Of a stretch of 64,000 nucleotides of DNA, positions 15,798 through 26,100 are shown piece by piece. Every line of letters starts with the position of its first letter. The stretch's first letter is position 1. Both the position numbers and the translations under genes were made by a program. This DNA comes from JANQTF01 sp036835375 (GTDB lineage: Bacteria > Bacteroidota > Bacteroidia > J057): positions 1 through 64,000 of the forward strand of contig DAITMB010000009.1 of the NCBI GenBank assembly GCA_036835375.1, read 5' to 3'. The notes below the pieces were generated by a model. That model had not been told where the DNA came from. It was given only the letters and a program-made list of their open reading frames with translations, and made no database searches.

Positions 15798-17690
15798 TCA
15801 ATACAGCACCCGAAACTTGATCGTATCGGGAATTTTCTTCAAATCCGTGATCAGGGCCTCGTCGTATTCCCGATTGATGTCGGTGATCACGTAGCCGATC
15901 GATTCATTGGTTTTGAGGTATTGGCCCGCGATATTCACCTCGTGATGAGCGAGCACTTGATTGATTTTGGCGAGAATCCCCGGCACATTTTTGTGAATGT
16001 GAATCAGTCGGTGTACCTGCTTTTGGTCGGGGAGCTGCACATTGGGAAAATTGACCCCACCAAAGGTCGAGCCCGTGTTGATGTAGGCCAGCACCCGAGC
16101 TGGAACATACTGCGCAATGTTAAACTGGGCTTCTTCTGTACTCCCACCGATGTGTGGCGTAAGAATCACATTGTCAAATCTGCGCAGCCCGGAGACGTAT
16201 TCTTCCTCATTGCTCTTGGGTTCTTCGGGATACACATCTAGCGCCGCCCCAGCCAGATGGCCACTTTCGATGGCATCCTCTAGTGCTGCGAGATCCACCA
16301 CGAAACCACGACTGAGATTCAGCAGAATGGCTCCTCGCTTCATCATGGCCAGTTCGTCTTTGCCGATGAAGTAGGCATTTTCCTGGCGCCCATCCACATG
16401 TATGGACAGAAAATCCACTTCCCGAAGTAATGCTTCCAGGCTCTCGACCTTGGTAGCATTGCCGAGCGCCAGCTTTTCCACCAAGTCAAAATAATATACC
16501 TGCATGCCCAGTGCTTCGGCCAAGACCGAGAGTTGAGAGCCGATATTTCCATATCCAATGATCCCGAGCTTTTTCCCCCGCACTTCCACACTATTTTTGG
16601 CGGACTTGTTCCATTCGCCACGGTGCATTCCTGCGTTCATTTGCGGGATTTTTCGTGCCAGAAGGATCAGCTCCCCGATCGCCAGTTCTACCACCGAGCG
16701 GGTATTGCTGTAGGGCGCATTGAACACGATGACCCCTTTTTCGGCGCAGGCATCCAGGTCGATCTGATTCGTGCCAATGGAAAACGTGCCCACGACCAAG
16801 AGCCGATTGCCAGCCTCTACGACCCGGCGCGTTACCGTGGTCTTGGAGCGAATGCACAGGATCGAAACACCTTGGATTCGATCAATCAACTCCTCCTCGT
16901 CCAGCGCACTGCTCACAATCTCGACTTGATAGCCTTCCCCGCGAAACACGCGCTCTGCATTGGGATGGATGTTCTCTAAGATCAGCGCTTTGATCTTGCT
17001 CTTGGGATAAGATACACTCATGGGAAGGTGATTCACGTACAAAAATTCGTCGAAGGTCTTCACTACCAGATCGGCCTGTGCCATCACTTGGTCGCGAAAA
17101 ACATTTTCAGTAAAAGCAAAAAATTGGTGGGCCAAGCCTGCGGCTTTCATTTGATAATCCATGTAGGCGTCGCCGACCACCAGCACCCTACCTGACAGTT
17201 GAAGAGAGGCCAGCACTTCCGCTTTGCCGTTGCTTTTCGTCAAAGGATTGGCCTCGTCCACCCCAACAATTCGCCCCGACTCATCAGTCACAAACTCGTT
17301 GCCGAGCACATGATCTTCTTTGATGAAATAGTCGGCCACGACAGGAACAATGAGTTCTCGAAAACTGTTCGAGATAAGATAGACTCGGTCTTGATACTGC
17401 CGAAAAAACTCCCGATTGCGCGCTATGGAAAGGGATACTTTTCCCTTCAAACGATCAACCAAGATGGGCAAATGGTCGCGGTGCGCCTCCAGAAGTTCGA
17501 TCCTACGTCGGAGCGATGACTCCAGTGATAAATTCCCATTGGCGCCAAGGGCTGTCACCTGCATAATTTCTGCCTTGCGAGCATCATAATCGGGATGACC
17601 TGTCAGGGAAAGATCGGCGAGGACCTCTAAGGCCTCCACCTGGAGAAAAGTGCTGTCAAAGTCCAGCACGATATAGGGTAATTTCTGCAT
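15798..17690 (-). CDS. Fused phosphoserine phosphatase-phosphoglycerate dehydrogenase (SerB-SerA)
   Basis: A 630-residue bifunctional candidate. Residues 1-210 are a HAD phosphoserine phosphatase: motif I DFDSTF, motif II ISNSF, the motif III lysine in LTKSNGKAEV, and motif IV VVGDAYMDYQMK. Residues 225-540 are D-3-phosphoglycerate dehydrogenase: NAD-binding GIIGYGNIGSQL, catalytic region LNLSRGFVVDLAAL, and the Glu/His region LDVYPEEP ... TPHIGGSTEEAQ. The C-terminal 75 residues form an ACT domain (HIHKNVPGILAKINQVLAHH). Together they would do the first and last steps of serine biosynthesis; the middle SerC transaminase is not nearby. Start 17690 fits the HAD motif, and a -7 box TAACTTTG lies 41 nt upstream. 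Confidence 0.9.
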   Translation of the reverse strand: MQKLPYIVLDFDSTFLQVEALEVLADLSLTGHPDYDARKAEIMQVTALGANGNLSLESSLRRRIELLEAHRDHLPILVDRLKGKVSLSIARNREFFRQYQDRVYLISNSFRELIVPVVADYFIKEDHVLGNEFVTDESGRIVGVDEANPLTKSNGKAEVLASLQLSGRVLVVGDAYMDYQMKAAGLAHQFFAFTENVFRDQVMAQADLVVKTFDEFLYVNHLPMSVSYPKSKIKALILENIHPNAERVFRGEGYQVEIVSSALDEEELIDRIQGVSILCIRSKTTVTRRVVEAGNRLLVVGTFSIGTNQIDLDACAEKGVIVFNAPYSNTRSVVELAIGELILLARKIPQMNAGMHRGEWNKSAKNSVEVRGKKLGIIGYGNIGSQLSVLAEALGMQVYYFDLVEKLALGNATKVESLEALLREVDFLSIHVDGRQENAYFIGKDELAMMKRGAILLNLSRGFVVDLAALEDAIESGHLAGAALDVYPEEPKSNEEEYVSGLRRFDNVILTPHIGGSTEEAQFNIAQYVPARVLAYINTGSTFGGVNFPNVQLPDQKQVHRLIHIHKNVPGILAKINQVLAHHEVNIAGQYLKTNESIGYVITDINREYDEALITDLKKIPDTIKFRVLY

Positions 17691-17730
17691 AGAGCGAATT
17701 TCGGCTGCAAGCATAGATGGGCCGAAAGCG

Positions 17731-17738
17731 CAAAGTTA
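17731..17738 (-). promoter_or_regulatory. -7 element TAACTTTG upstream of SerB-SerA
   Basis: The minus strand has a full match to the Bacteroidota TAnnTTTG box, about 41 nt before the ATG at 17690. No TTG lies at the standard -33 spacing. Confidence 0.4.
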
Positions 17739-17837
17739 GGCAATCATTTGAAATACAGAGAAAATACGAGCATCAAATACAACTGTCCTTTTTCAGCATT
17801 TGGGGAAGCCGCACAGATGGGCTAATTTTACCCCCCG

Positions 17838-18704
17838 ATGGCCTTTCCTCCCCTTCATCATCCCGCCTGGCTGCGTCAACACCTGCTTCACGCTACCCAT
17901 CCGAATCAAGTCCCCGAGGCCCTGTTGTCGCAGGTGCGACAGGGACTGAGCCGATATGCTTCGGTGGCACCACGCGTGTCGATCGTGATTCCCGCCTTCA
18001 ATGAGGAAGCCAACATTTTCCGCACCCTCTCCTCCATCGCAGCCCTTCGGCTCCCCGACCTCCTGTCGGTTGAGCTTCTCGTCGTGGACGATGCGAGCAC
18101 CGATGCCACACCAGACTGGCTCCACGCACTGGGCGTCCCTACCCTGCGAATGACGCAAAACGGTTCTGTCAAGGAAGCACGGCACCGAGGGCTTCAATCC
18201 TGTCGTGGCGAAATAGTCCTTCAGGCAGATGCAGATTCCGTCTATCCCCCTGATTGGGGAATTCAATACGTCGAAATATTAGCTCATCAAGGTGTCTCCC
18301 TTGTGTATGGGGGACATGCTTTTTTACCAGATCCGCGCACCAGCAGGTTGGCTTTTGCCTGCCATGAAGCCCTGGGCAATCTGGCGCGCAGCCTTCGCCG
18401 ACGGCATCGCGAGCACATCAACGTCCACGGCTTCAACTCCGCCTTTTGGAGGGATCAAGCGATTCAGTACGGGAGCTATGATCACGACGAAAAGGGGAGC
18501 GAAGATGGCCATATGGCCCTGAAACTCGCCCTGGTAGGCCGACTCCACTACTGCTCCGCCGCCTCCTGCCTGGTGTGGACGAGCCCCCGAAGGCTACTTG
18601 CGCACGGTAGTTTATGGCAGGGATCCTGGCGGAGAATCCAGCGTGACGGGCTGCGACTCGTCGAATACCTCACCGGGAAAAAAGGTAATTCTACCAAACC
18701 CTAA
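17838..18704 (+). CDS. Family 2 glycosyltransferase
   Basis: The 288-residue cytoplasmic or membrane-associated enzyme has a GT-A fold. N-terminal signature: VSIVIPAFNEEANIFRTLSS at about residue 47, then VVDDASTDATPDWL (nucleotide-binding Asp). The DxD-type motif sits in GEIVLQADADSVYPPDWG. The C-terminal half has the acceptor-side region HGFNSAFWRDQAIQYGS and KGSEDGHMALKLAL (ED motif). No transmembrane segments are evident. It is divergent from SerB-SerA and convergent with the next gene, so it is probably transcribed alone. The sugar donor and acceptor are unknown. Confidence 0.85.
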   Translation: MAFPPLHHPAWLRQHLLHATHPNQVPEALLSQVRQGLSRYASVAPRVSIVIPAFNEEANIFRTLSSIAALRLPDLLSVELLVVDDASTDATPDWLHALGVPTLRMTQNGSVKEARHRGLQSCRGEIVLQADADSVYPPDWGIQYVEILAHQGVSLVYGGHAFLPDPRTSRLAFACHEALGNLARSLRRRHREHINVHGFNSAFWRDQAIQYGSYDHDEKGSEDGHMALKLALVGRLHYCSAASCLVWTSPRRLLAHGSLWQGSWRRIQRDGLRLVEYLTGKKGNSTKP

Positions 18705-18747
18705 ACATCACCAAACGCGTAGTTCGCCTCTTGGATCATCTCATGGA

Positions 18748-19887
18748 TCATCTCGGACGTGCAGTGATGCGGTCGTAGAACCGCTTTTCTTCTGCTGTCA
18801 GAAATCCGTAGAGCTGCGGAAAAAATGCTTGATCCACCAGAAAAGAAGCGACATCGAGATCAATCACCGCATCTTGAAGCCGCAGCAGGCCCAGCATTCT
18901 GCCCATCCAATCTTGCGGGGTATAGAGTGGCTTCACGCCCATGACCGGACTTTCTCCTCGCCAGGATGGCTCCTGCTGAACGTGACCATAGCCCGGCTGC
19001 GGGGTCCAAGACACAGGGCTGCCCGTGAGTTCCGCCACAAGTTGCACAGGATTTCTGGCCCGATGAGCCGCCACGCGATTTTCTTCCAGGCGCACGACCT
19101 GCTGAGACGACTGGCTGAGCAGTTGCTGCAAAAACACCTTGAATGCCAACACATTGGGAGAATACGACTCCCCAGAGGCATAGCGCACATCTCGCTCCAC
19201 GTCCTCTACATACACGGTGCCACCGGACTGAAGGTAAAATCCCCGCACCTCGAACAAGTCGAGCCGAAGATATACCGGGTCCATCGGTTCTTTGATTGAT
19301 CCTGTCTCGTCTGCGACCTGCACTACCCGGTCCCTCGCGAGCGAGTCCAGCCATGCTGAGCGAAATTCCACGACTTGTGCTTTCGGGTCGAATTCTCCGT
19401 ATCGAATGAGCACATGCCGAAGATAGAGCTTCTGGAAGGGTTCCAGATTTTTTCGCATCAGGTGCTCATCTACAAAGTAAATGTGTGCCTGGCTCACGGC
19501 ATGATTGCCCAGCATGGGCACCTGCTCAAAAAGGTCGCGCAGCGCCTCATTCATGAGTGCAACATTGACTGGGAGCAGCCGCCGACGGTCGAGGTGGTAG
19601 ATGCCGTGGCGAGCGGTTTTGAGTAAGAGATTGTTCGGAAAAATGGCCAGGTTGCCCAAGTCCCCAAAAGCGACGTGCAGCGCATTGGCTTCGGGCAAAT
19701 AGACGCCTCTCAGCTCAGCCCACGCAGACAATCGATGCTGATTGTCTGGTGTCAGCGGATATCCATCCAGCCTTTCTTGGAGCAGGTCTTCAATTCCTGT
19801 AGCGTGGAGAGAGAGCAATGAGGTGGCGCCCATGAGTACCACCCAGCGGCAAACAAGGTAAGTGAAGCGGAGGGTAGAAATGATCAT
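18748..19887 (-). CDS. Exported protein of unknown function
   Basis: The 379-residue product has a long hydrophobic N-terminus (FTYLVCRWVVLMGATSLLSL) consistent with a signal peptide. Two stretches look ordered: NALHVAFGDLGNLAIFPNNL and HAVSQAHIYFVDEHLMRKNL. A C-terminal segment EEKRFYDRITARPR is strongly charged. I do not recognise a family and see no catalytic motif. It is convergent with the glycosyltransferase (43 bp apart) and stands alone on its strand. Confidence 0.5.
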   Translation of the reverse strand: MIISTLRFTYLVCRWVVLMGATSLLSLHATGIEDLLQERLDGYPLTPDNQHRLSAWAELRGVYLPEANALHVAFGDLGNLAIFPNNLLLKTARHGIYHLDRRRLLPVNVALMNEALRDLFEQVPMLGNHAVSQAHIYFVDEHLMRKNLEPFQKLYLRHVLIRYGEFDPKAQVVEFRSAWLDSLARDRVVQVADETGSIKEPMDPVYLRLDLFEVRGFYLQSGGTVYVEDVERDVRYASGESYSPNVLAFKVFLQQLLSQSSQQVVRLEENRVAAHRARNPVQLVAELTGSPVSWTPQPGYGHVQQEPSWRGESPVMGVKPLYTPQDWMGRMLGLLRLQDAVIDLDVASFLVDQAFFPQLYGFLTAEEKRFYDRITARPR

Positions 19888-20066
19888 CTGATATGAACAG
19901 AACGGTGATTAGATTTTCCAAGAACCAAAGCGAATATAAAATATTCTTACAAATGATCCTGTAAATCAAATGACTCCACCCGGTCTCCCAGCGAATCCAA
20001 AGAAATTATTCCAACTTTCTCTTCGCAAATCATCCCGAGTCATCAGCGAATTTATGGCTGCTTGAG

Positions 20067-20105
20067 GCAAAAAAGCAGCTTCCGCCTGGAGGAAGCTGCT
20101 TTTGC
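20067..20105 (-). terminator. Strong rho-independent terminator
   Basis: On the minus strand, GCAAAAGCAGCTTCC pairs with GGAAGCTGCTTTTTTGC around a short loop, giving a stem of about 14 bp followed by a T-run. It lies about 180 nt beyond the stop of the TerB-like gene and probably ends that transcript. Confidence 0.75.
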
Positions 20106-20286
20106 ACATATTCTGAATTTTCGTAAATAGTACTTTCCAAAGTTGTCAAGTACCCTGTGAAATACCGGGAAACGCCGTCTGGCATCTCCTCGCGCTTCTA
20201 CCATTTTCTGAACCAAGGAAAGCCCAAGTCGCTCCTCCTCGGAGGACATGAAAAACGCCTTGCGCAGAAGAAATTTTTCTAAGCGC

Positions 20287-20745
20287 TCAAGATCCCAACA
20301 TCTCCAAGTCTATCAACTTGCGCTCCTCGCTCGAAATCCCTCCCATGTGCAAGAACCCTCCATCGGATTCGGCGACCTTTTTTGCCAGGCTGCGAAGGCT
20401 CTGGCGCAAAGCTGTAGCTTTCTCTGCGGGGAGTTTTTTCAAAATCAAGGCGACTTCTTCCAGCACCATGCGCAAAGATGCTTCGCCTGTCTCAGGCGAC
20501 CAGGCAGCAATCAATTCTTCCATATGGGCCCCGAAGTGCTTGTTGACCAGTTCGAAGTAGTCGTGTAGAAACACGTCGGAGGTAAATGTGCGGTACTGAA
20601 CGATTTGTGCAGCGCGCTGCTCTTCTCTACGGTCGATTTTATTGTCAGCGCCAGCAATATACACCGTCACGACCGCAGGAGCTTTTAGGATCAACTCCTG
20701 TTCTTCTTCGGAAAGTGCTTTTAAAGAGGGGAGGATGGATGACAT
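20287..20745 (-). CDS. TerB-like protein
   Basis: A 152-residue protein from Met 20745 (MSSILPSLKALSEEEQ); the longer frame from 20844 has a non-homologous leader. The segment VTVYIAGADNKIDRREEQRA and the C-terminal KKVAESDGGFLHMGGISSEE match the two acidic motifs of the TerB/DjlA-N helical fold (GADGxID ... ADxDGxxxxxE). TerB-domain proteins are often linked to membrane stress or tellurite resistance. Here no ter genes are adjacent. The membrane gene at 20851-21984 lies just upstream on the same strand, so cotranscription is plausible. Confidence 0.65.
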   Translation of the reverse strand: MSSILPSLKALSEEEQELILKAPAVVTVYIAGADNKIDRREEQRAAQIVQYRTFTSDVFLHDYFELVNKHFGAHMEELIAAWSPETGEASLRMVLEEVALILKKLPAEKATALRQSLRSLAKKVAESDGGFLHMGGISSEERKLIDLEMLGS

Positions 20746-20850
20746 AGAAATGGATAAATTTTGGTGGGGTAAAATAAGGCAAAATATGCGGTTGTAGCAG
20801 GAAATTTCCCTTGCCAATAGCGCCCAATCGTCTTCATAGATCATCCCGGA

Positions 20851-21984
20851 TCAATCTCCCGGGAGGAAGACCCAGCGTTCCGGCAGACCCACAAGGGTCG
20901 GGTAGGCACGCGTGAAGAGATTGAGACCCGCCCAGGAAAAAAATGTTGCCTGACGGGCACTGTGCCAGGCACCGCGATAGGCCAGCTGAGTGGCGAGATG
21001 ATCAAGCCGACTCTGTGGATAAGGCATGGCCACCACAAGGCTGAGCCAAGGCGCAATCCGCGCCGGTATCTCCCCCGCAGGAAAGGTTTCTGAAAAAGAC
21101 TGCCGCAACACATCCGCATCGCCTCCCCGGTAAAAGACCCAGCGATCAATCTCCCACACCGCCCGCCGACTCAGCCAGGGCAGGACCCATCCCGACCCCA
21201 GAAGACTTAGCAGCGAAAATCCCGCCACAGTCTGTATGAGGCCCGCTCCCGTGGAGGTCCCCTCCGGGCTGAGAAACACAGCGACAGCAAATGCAGCGAC
21301 ATTCCACAGAAATGCCACTAGAAATCCACGGGCATGCGCGATGGTCTGGATCGCTCCGTGACGCCGCGCCAAGAGGACTTTGAGCATTTTTTCTGTCATG
21401 CGGTCGCGCCATTTTTTGGGGAGCACCAGCACTTCCATGCCGGGAATTCCTGAAATCCCTCCGGTGAATCCGGGATCAGTGTTGTCCAGATAAAAGACCC
21501 GCTTGCCTTTGCTGTTGTCAAGAAATGTTTCCCAATTCAAAGATGCCCTCGCCACCCACACTTGCATTCCGGCCAGAATCAACATCGTGAGGGCCATTCC
21601 TCCTACACTTCCCAATCGGCCCAAATATTGCCCCACCAACAACAGCCAGCAGCCCAGCAGCCCAAAAAGTATTGCTTGTACGAGGCTTGCACGAATCCAT
21701 TTGCGCCACCAGAGGCGGCTACCGTCTCGAGGCTGACCATGCTTTTCAGGAAGCCACTGCCCGCCCACCCAGTCCAAGGGGAGAGACAGCAACAAGTGAC
21801 CCAATGCGAGGAGTAACACAAAGCTCGGTCCAGTGAGCGGAAGATCGTCCAAGACCGAACTACCGCAGCCGAGCCACAAGCATGTGACTGATATCCCGGC
21901 CCAGAGAAGGATCGTGATGCTTCCAAGCCATATTCGAGCGAGGGCATAGGTCATAACGACAGGATTGAAGGCCCACCGGGACAC
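20851..21984 (-). CDS. Multi-pass membrane protein resembling an M48 peptidase without the HExxH site
   Basis: The 377-residue protein has three N-terminal TM helices, a soluble core, two central TM helices (about 240-290), and a further soluble tail. The core order GFTGGISGIPGMEVLVLPKK, then MLKVLLARRHGAIQTI, follows the M48/Ste24 layout (GxxG...VLP..W, then the zinc helix). Where M48 enzymes have LAHELGH, this has LARRHGA, so the zinc-binding Glu and first His are missing. It is followed on the same strand by the TerB-like gene. An inactive or repurposed M48-like membrane protein is inferred; the family assignment is tentative. Confidence 0.5.
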   Translation of the reverse strand: MSRWAFNPVVMTYALARIWLGSITILLWAGISVTCLWLGCGSSVLDDLPLTGPSFVLLLALGHLLLSLPLDWVGGQWLPEKHGQPRDGSRLWWRKWIRASLVQAILFGLLGCWLLLVGQYLGRLGSVGGMALTMLILAGMQVWVARASLNWETFLDNSKGKRVFYLDNTDPGFTGGISGIPGMEVLVLPKKWRDRMTEKMLKVLLARRHGAIQTIAHARGFLVAFLWNVAAFAVAVFLSPEGTSTGAGLIQTVAGFSLLSLLGSGWVLPWLSRRAVWEIDRWVFYRGGDADVLRQSFSETFPAGEIPARIAPWLSLVVAMPYPQSRLDHLATQLAYRGAWHSARQATFFSWAGLNLFTRAYPTLVGLPERWVFLPGD

Positions 21985-22482
21985 TGGAGCAACATCGATT
22001 CAAGCAGCGCTCTTCGAGAACACCACGTGCAATGCCTTTCACAGCATTCTGTGCAAGTTGAGAGGTAAATCATGCCTGAAGGTAATGGCTGGTCCCCGAA
22101 GTGCCAAGCAGGAACTTCCCTAAACGATGTCCTTCATTCACATTTTTATCTCTCGAAGAGATGGCTGATATGCCTTGCCAGGCCCTCAAAAAGGGCGTGA
22201 AGACTGCTGTCGAGGTATCACCTTCACCAGATCAACCTCAAACTTGATGTGGATTGGGTCAAATTTCTCGGGTTTTTCCAAAAAATTGAAAATTCATAGG
22301 CCGCTGACAAAGACACGCTTGGCTGATTGCGCATCTGCTACTCCGTCTCCTCTGTCATGAGAAATACAGCAGCGCTTGCCTGCATCAATGTTTCCACAGC
22401 ACACATCTTTACCTTCCACAGCGTTGATCTTCACCGTGCAATTTCTCCTAAGATTCCATCGGAAATTCAGTACGTTTACAAC
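21985..22482. other. Non-coding interval (about 500 bp) before the metal-efflux cluster
   Basis: This is the divergent region between the M48-like gene and the small exported protein. A Cys-containing frame on the minus strand (22294-22623) overlaps the front of the small protein and lacks family features. No metal-regulator gene and no clear operator was found. Confidence 0.4.
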
Positions 22483-22851
22483 ATGATCCGCCCGATGCGC
22501 CTGGTTAGGTCCACCCTTTTGACAGCATTTTTGCTCGTCGTCGGCCATGACATGATCCCGCATTGGCACACCGAAGGATCCAGTGACACCCCCACTGTCA
22601 GCAATCCTTTCGCTGAGACGCACTTTCTCACTTGCTTGGTCTCGCTGAATTTAGGTGCTGACCATCTGGAAAATTTTTCAAAAGGGTCCTCCCAAGACCT
22701 TTTTACCCTGCCCGCAGCCTTATCCGTGCCTTTGGCCACGGTTCCCATCTCAGGGAATTTGTTCAGCAGAAAATTCAGTCTCGCCCGCTTCGACAACGTG
22801 TCGTCCATTCCCAAACGCGGCCCTCCCCAGCGTTCGCAAGCACATTCCTGA
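22483..22851 (+). CDS. Small exported protein preceding the RND pump
   Basis: The 122-residue product from Met 22483 starts MIRPMRLVRSTLLTAFLLVV, a signal peptide or TM segment. It is followed by GHDMIPHWHTE, whose three histidines and methionine could bind metal. The C-terminal half is low in recognisable motifs. A short His-containing exported protein directly before CzcA-type pumps is common in Bacteroidota metal clusters, and that context is the main support. The longer in-frame leader from 22327 is unlikely to be coding. Confidence 0.5.
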   Translation: MIRPMRLVRSTLLTAFLLVVGHDMIPHWHTEGSSDTPTVSNPFAETHFLTCLVSLNLGADHLENFSKGSSQDLFTLPAALSVPLATVPISGNLFSRKFSLARFDNVSSIPKRGPPQRSQAHS

Positions 22852-23154
22852 TCGCTCCTTCTGGCTGCTTTTCATGTGTTTCCTAGGGCTCCTCTCCGAA
22901 TTCCTTCCTTCTGGCAGGACAACAGGCGCTTCCTCCTTGCCAATGAAGCTACTCGGTTTTCTACTAAATCTTGTGCGGTCGTCTGAGAGCGATTGGCACT
23001 ACATGCCTTCTTAGGAATCCCGCTTGCTTTTTCGCCTCAATTGGTAGCAGGGGTGAAATTCTCCCATCCTATTCGAGAAAGTGATGCTGCTAGCTCACAG
23101 CCTTCTATCTCCCATACTTTCGACATTTCTCCATCTATTTCATCGACTAGAGAT
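22852..23154. other. Interval between the small exported protein and the RND gene
   Basis: 303 bp. A frame from 22993 is continuous with the RND-OMF gene, but its 54 residues have no similarity to RND N-termini, so the start at 23155 is preferred. No hairpin or -7 box stands out. Confidence 0.4.
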
Positions 23155-26100
23155 ATGCTCATCGACACCTTGATCCGATTTTCGGTTCAGAATAAATTCA
23201 TCATCGGACTCTTCGTCCTGAGCCTGATTACTTGGGGAATTTGGGCGTTAGGGCGTCTCCCCATTGATGCCGTGCCCGACATTACCAACAATCAGGTACA
23301 GGTAATCACCGTGTCGCCCACTCTGGCCCCACAAGAAGTAGAGCAGTACATCACAGTCCCGGTAGAACTCCTCCTCGCTAATTTACCCGGCGTGGAAGAG
23401 ATCCGCTCCATTTCTAAATTTGGTCTCTCGGTCATCACCATCGTTTTTCGGGAAGAGGTGCCCACACTCGACGGGCGCCAACTCGTGAATGAACAATTGT
23501 CTCTGGCAAACGAGCAGATTCCGCCCGGGCTGGGTCAGCCGCGCATGATGCCCATCACGACGGGCTTGGGGGAAATCTACCAATATGTGTTGCTGGTCGA
23601 ACCTGGCTATGAAGATCGCTACGACGCCATGGCACTGCGATCGATACAAGACTGGATTGTGAAGCGCTACCTCAACGGCATGGAAGGCGTGGTCGAAATC
23701 AGCTCGTTTGGGGGATTTGTGCGGCAAATAGAAGTTGCGTTGCGCAGCGATCGACTCCTCGCGCTTGACGTGACCATCGCCGAAGTGGAAACGGCCTTGC
23801 GGCTCGACAATCAAAATGTGGGCTCGGCCTATCTGGAGCAAGAAGGGCGATCTTTTTATCTTCGGGCGGAAGGGCTCCTCCAGTCGCCGGAAGACATCGG
23901 CGCAGTACTGGTCAGCGACCGTGGAGGTGTGCCGATTTTGGTGCGCGATGTGGCGGTCGTTCGCGATGGATTTCCGCCTCGATACGGCGCCATGACCCGC
24001 AATGGCGAAGGCGAGACGGTGGGTGGCATCACCTTAATGCTCAAAGGGGCCAACTCCGATGCGGTGATCAGTACCGTACGAGACAAAGTGGACCAACTGG
24101 CGGAGGTCCTTCCTGAAGGGGTGAGCCTGCATGCTTATCTCGACCGCTCGGAGCTGGTGAAGCGCACGACCTCCACCGTCCAGCAGAATTTACTGGAGGG
24201 CGGGTTGATTGTCATTTTCGTGTTGGTGCTCTTGCTCGGCAACATTCGGGCAGGTCTCATTGTGGCCTCGGTGATTCCGTTGTCGCTGTTATTTGCCTTT
24301 GGGATGATGGACCTCTTTGGCGTATCGGCCAATCTCATGAGCCTCGGTGCGGTAGATTTTGGCCTGATCGTGGATGGCGCGGTGATTCTGATCGAAGCGA
24401 CTGTACACCGGTTACAGATACGATTTTCTGGTCAGCGCCTGGACCGAGCGTCCATGGACGAAGCCGTGATTGAGGCGACCAGCAAGATTCGAAAATCGGC
24501 CGCATTTGGCGAAATCATCATCCTGATGGTCTATTTGCCGCTGCTGAGCCTGGAAGGCGTAGAGGGCAAAATGTTTGTTCCAATGGCCCAGACGGTGAGT
24601 TTTGCCATCATCGGCGCGCTGATATTGTCCCTCACCTACGTCCCCATGATGGCCGCCTTGGGCCTGAGTCGTTCTCCGCAACAGCGGGTGACAGGGTCCG
24701 AGCGACTGGTGACATGGCTGCACCGCTGCTACGAACCACTGCTCCACTGGGCGCTGAGACGAAAAGTGGCCACCCTTGTCCTCGCCGGACTCGCCCTCGC
24801 TGGGTCGTTATGGGTGTTTTCCCGGCTGGGAGGCGAATTCATTCCGCAGCTTGACGAAGGGGATCTTGCCATGCAAATGAGCCTGCCACCGGGATCATCC
24901 CTCAGCCAAAGTGTGTCCGTCGCCACTGAAGTGGAGCGATTGATGCTGGTCAATTTTCCAAATGAAGTCAAAGAGATCATCTCTAAAATTGGGGCTGCGG
25001 AGGTACCTACCGATCCGATGGGGGTAGAAGACGCTGACATCATGGTGCTCCTTCATCCCACGGATCAGTGGCAGCGGGCAAAAGGTCGTCCTGAGTTGGT
25101 GGAAATGATGGAGCGGGTGTTAACTCCTTTGGAGGAAAAAGGAACTTCCTTCGAATTTACCCAGCCAATCGAACTGAGATTCAATGAATTGCTCACCGGG
25201 TCAAAGTCTGACATCGCCATCAAAATCTTTGGGGACGACCTCGACACTCTGGCAGCCTTGGGTCAGCAAGCGGTCTCCATCATCAAGGACATTCCCGGAG
25301 CGGCGGACCTTCGATTGAGCCGCACAGAGGGATTTCCACAATTGCTCATTGCCTACCGCCGAGAACGGCTTGCTGCCCTTGGATTACGCGTCGTAGAGGT
25401 CAATGAGAGCATTGAAGCTGCATATGCCGGGGTGACTGTAGGGATGATCCTGGAAAAAGATCGTCGCATCGACTTGGCCATTCGCTTGCATCCCGATGAT
25501 CGGCAGCAAGTGGAAGGACTGGAAAACCTCCGCCTTCGCCGTCCTGATGGTAGCAGTATCCCCTTGCGAGAAGTCGCTGACATTCGCTACGAAGAAGGCC
25601 CCATGCTCATTCAGCGCGACAACACCCGGCGACAAGTCAGTATCGGGGTGAATGTGAGAGAAAGGGATGTCGAGCAATTGGTGGAAGACATTCAGCGTCG
25701 CCTCTCCGAAAAGCTTCCTTTGCCGGACGGATACGCCTATTTCTATGGCGGAGAATTCGAGCAGCTCCAGTCCGCTCGCAGGCGCCTCTCCATCACAGTT
25801 CCTCTGGTCTTGTTTCTCATTTTTTCTCTGCTGTTCCTCACCTTTCACTCTATCAATCAAGCACTGATGATTTTTTCCGCCATCCCCCTCGCGGCCATCG
25901 GAGGAATCCTCTCCTTGTGGCTGAGAGGTATGCCTTTTAGCATCTCCGCCGGTGTAGGGTTCATCGCGCTCTTCGGAGTCGCTGTCCTCAATGGCATTGT
26001 TCTGATCGCCTATCTCAACCAGTTGAAAGAAGAGGGCTGGGAAGAGGTACCAGCAAGAATTTTGGAGGCTACGAAAGTGCGATTTCGCCCGGTGATCATG

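Noticed and set aside
18598..19299. 233-residue plus-strand ORF after the glycosyltransferase
   Set aside because: It is antisense to the exported protein at 18748-19887 and overlaps the end of the glycosyltransferase; no motifs.
20052..20249. 65-residue minus-strand ORF after the TerB-like gene
   Set aside because: Its last 17 codons run through the strong terminator hairpin at 20067-20105, and the product resembles no family. It is more likely the 3' untranslated region of the TerB-like transcript.
22294..22623. Cys-containing minus-strand ORF near the metal cluster
   Set aside because: It overlaps the signal-peptide coding region of the exported protein on the other strand, shows no CxxC or HMA motif arrangement, and has no upstream signal.
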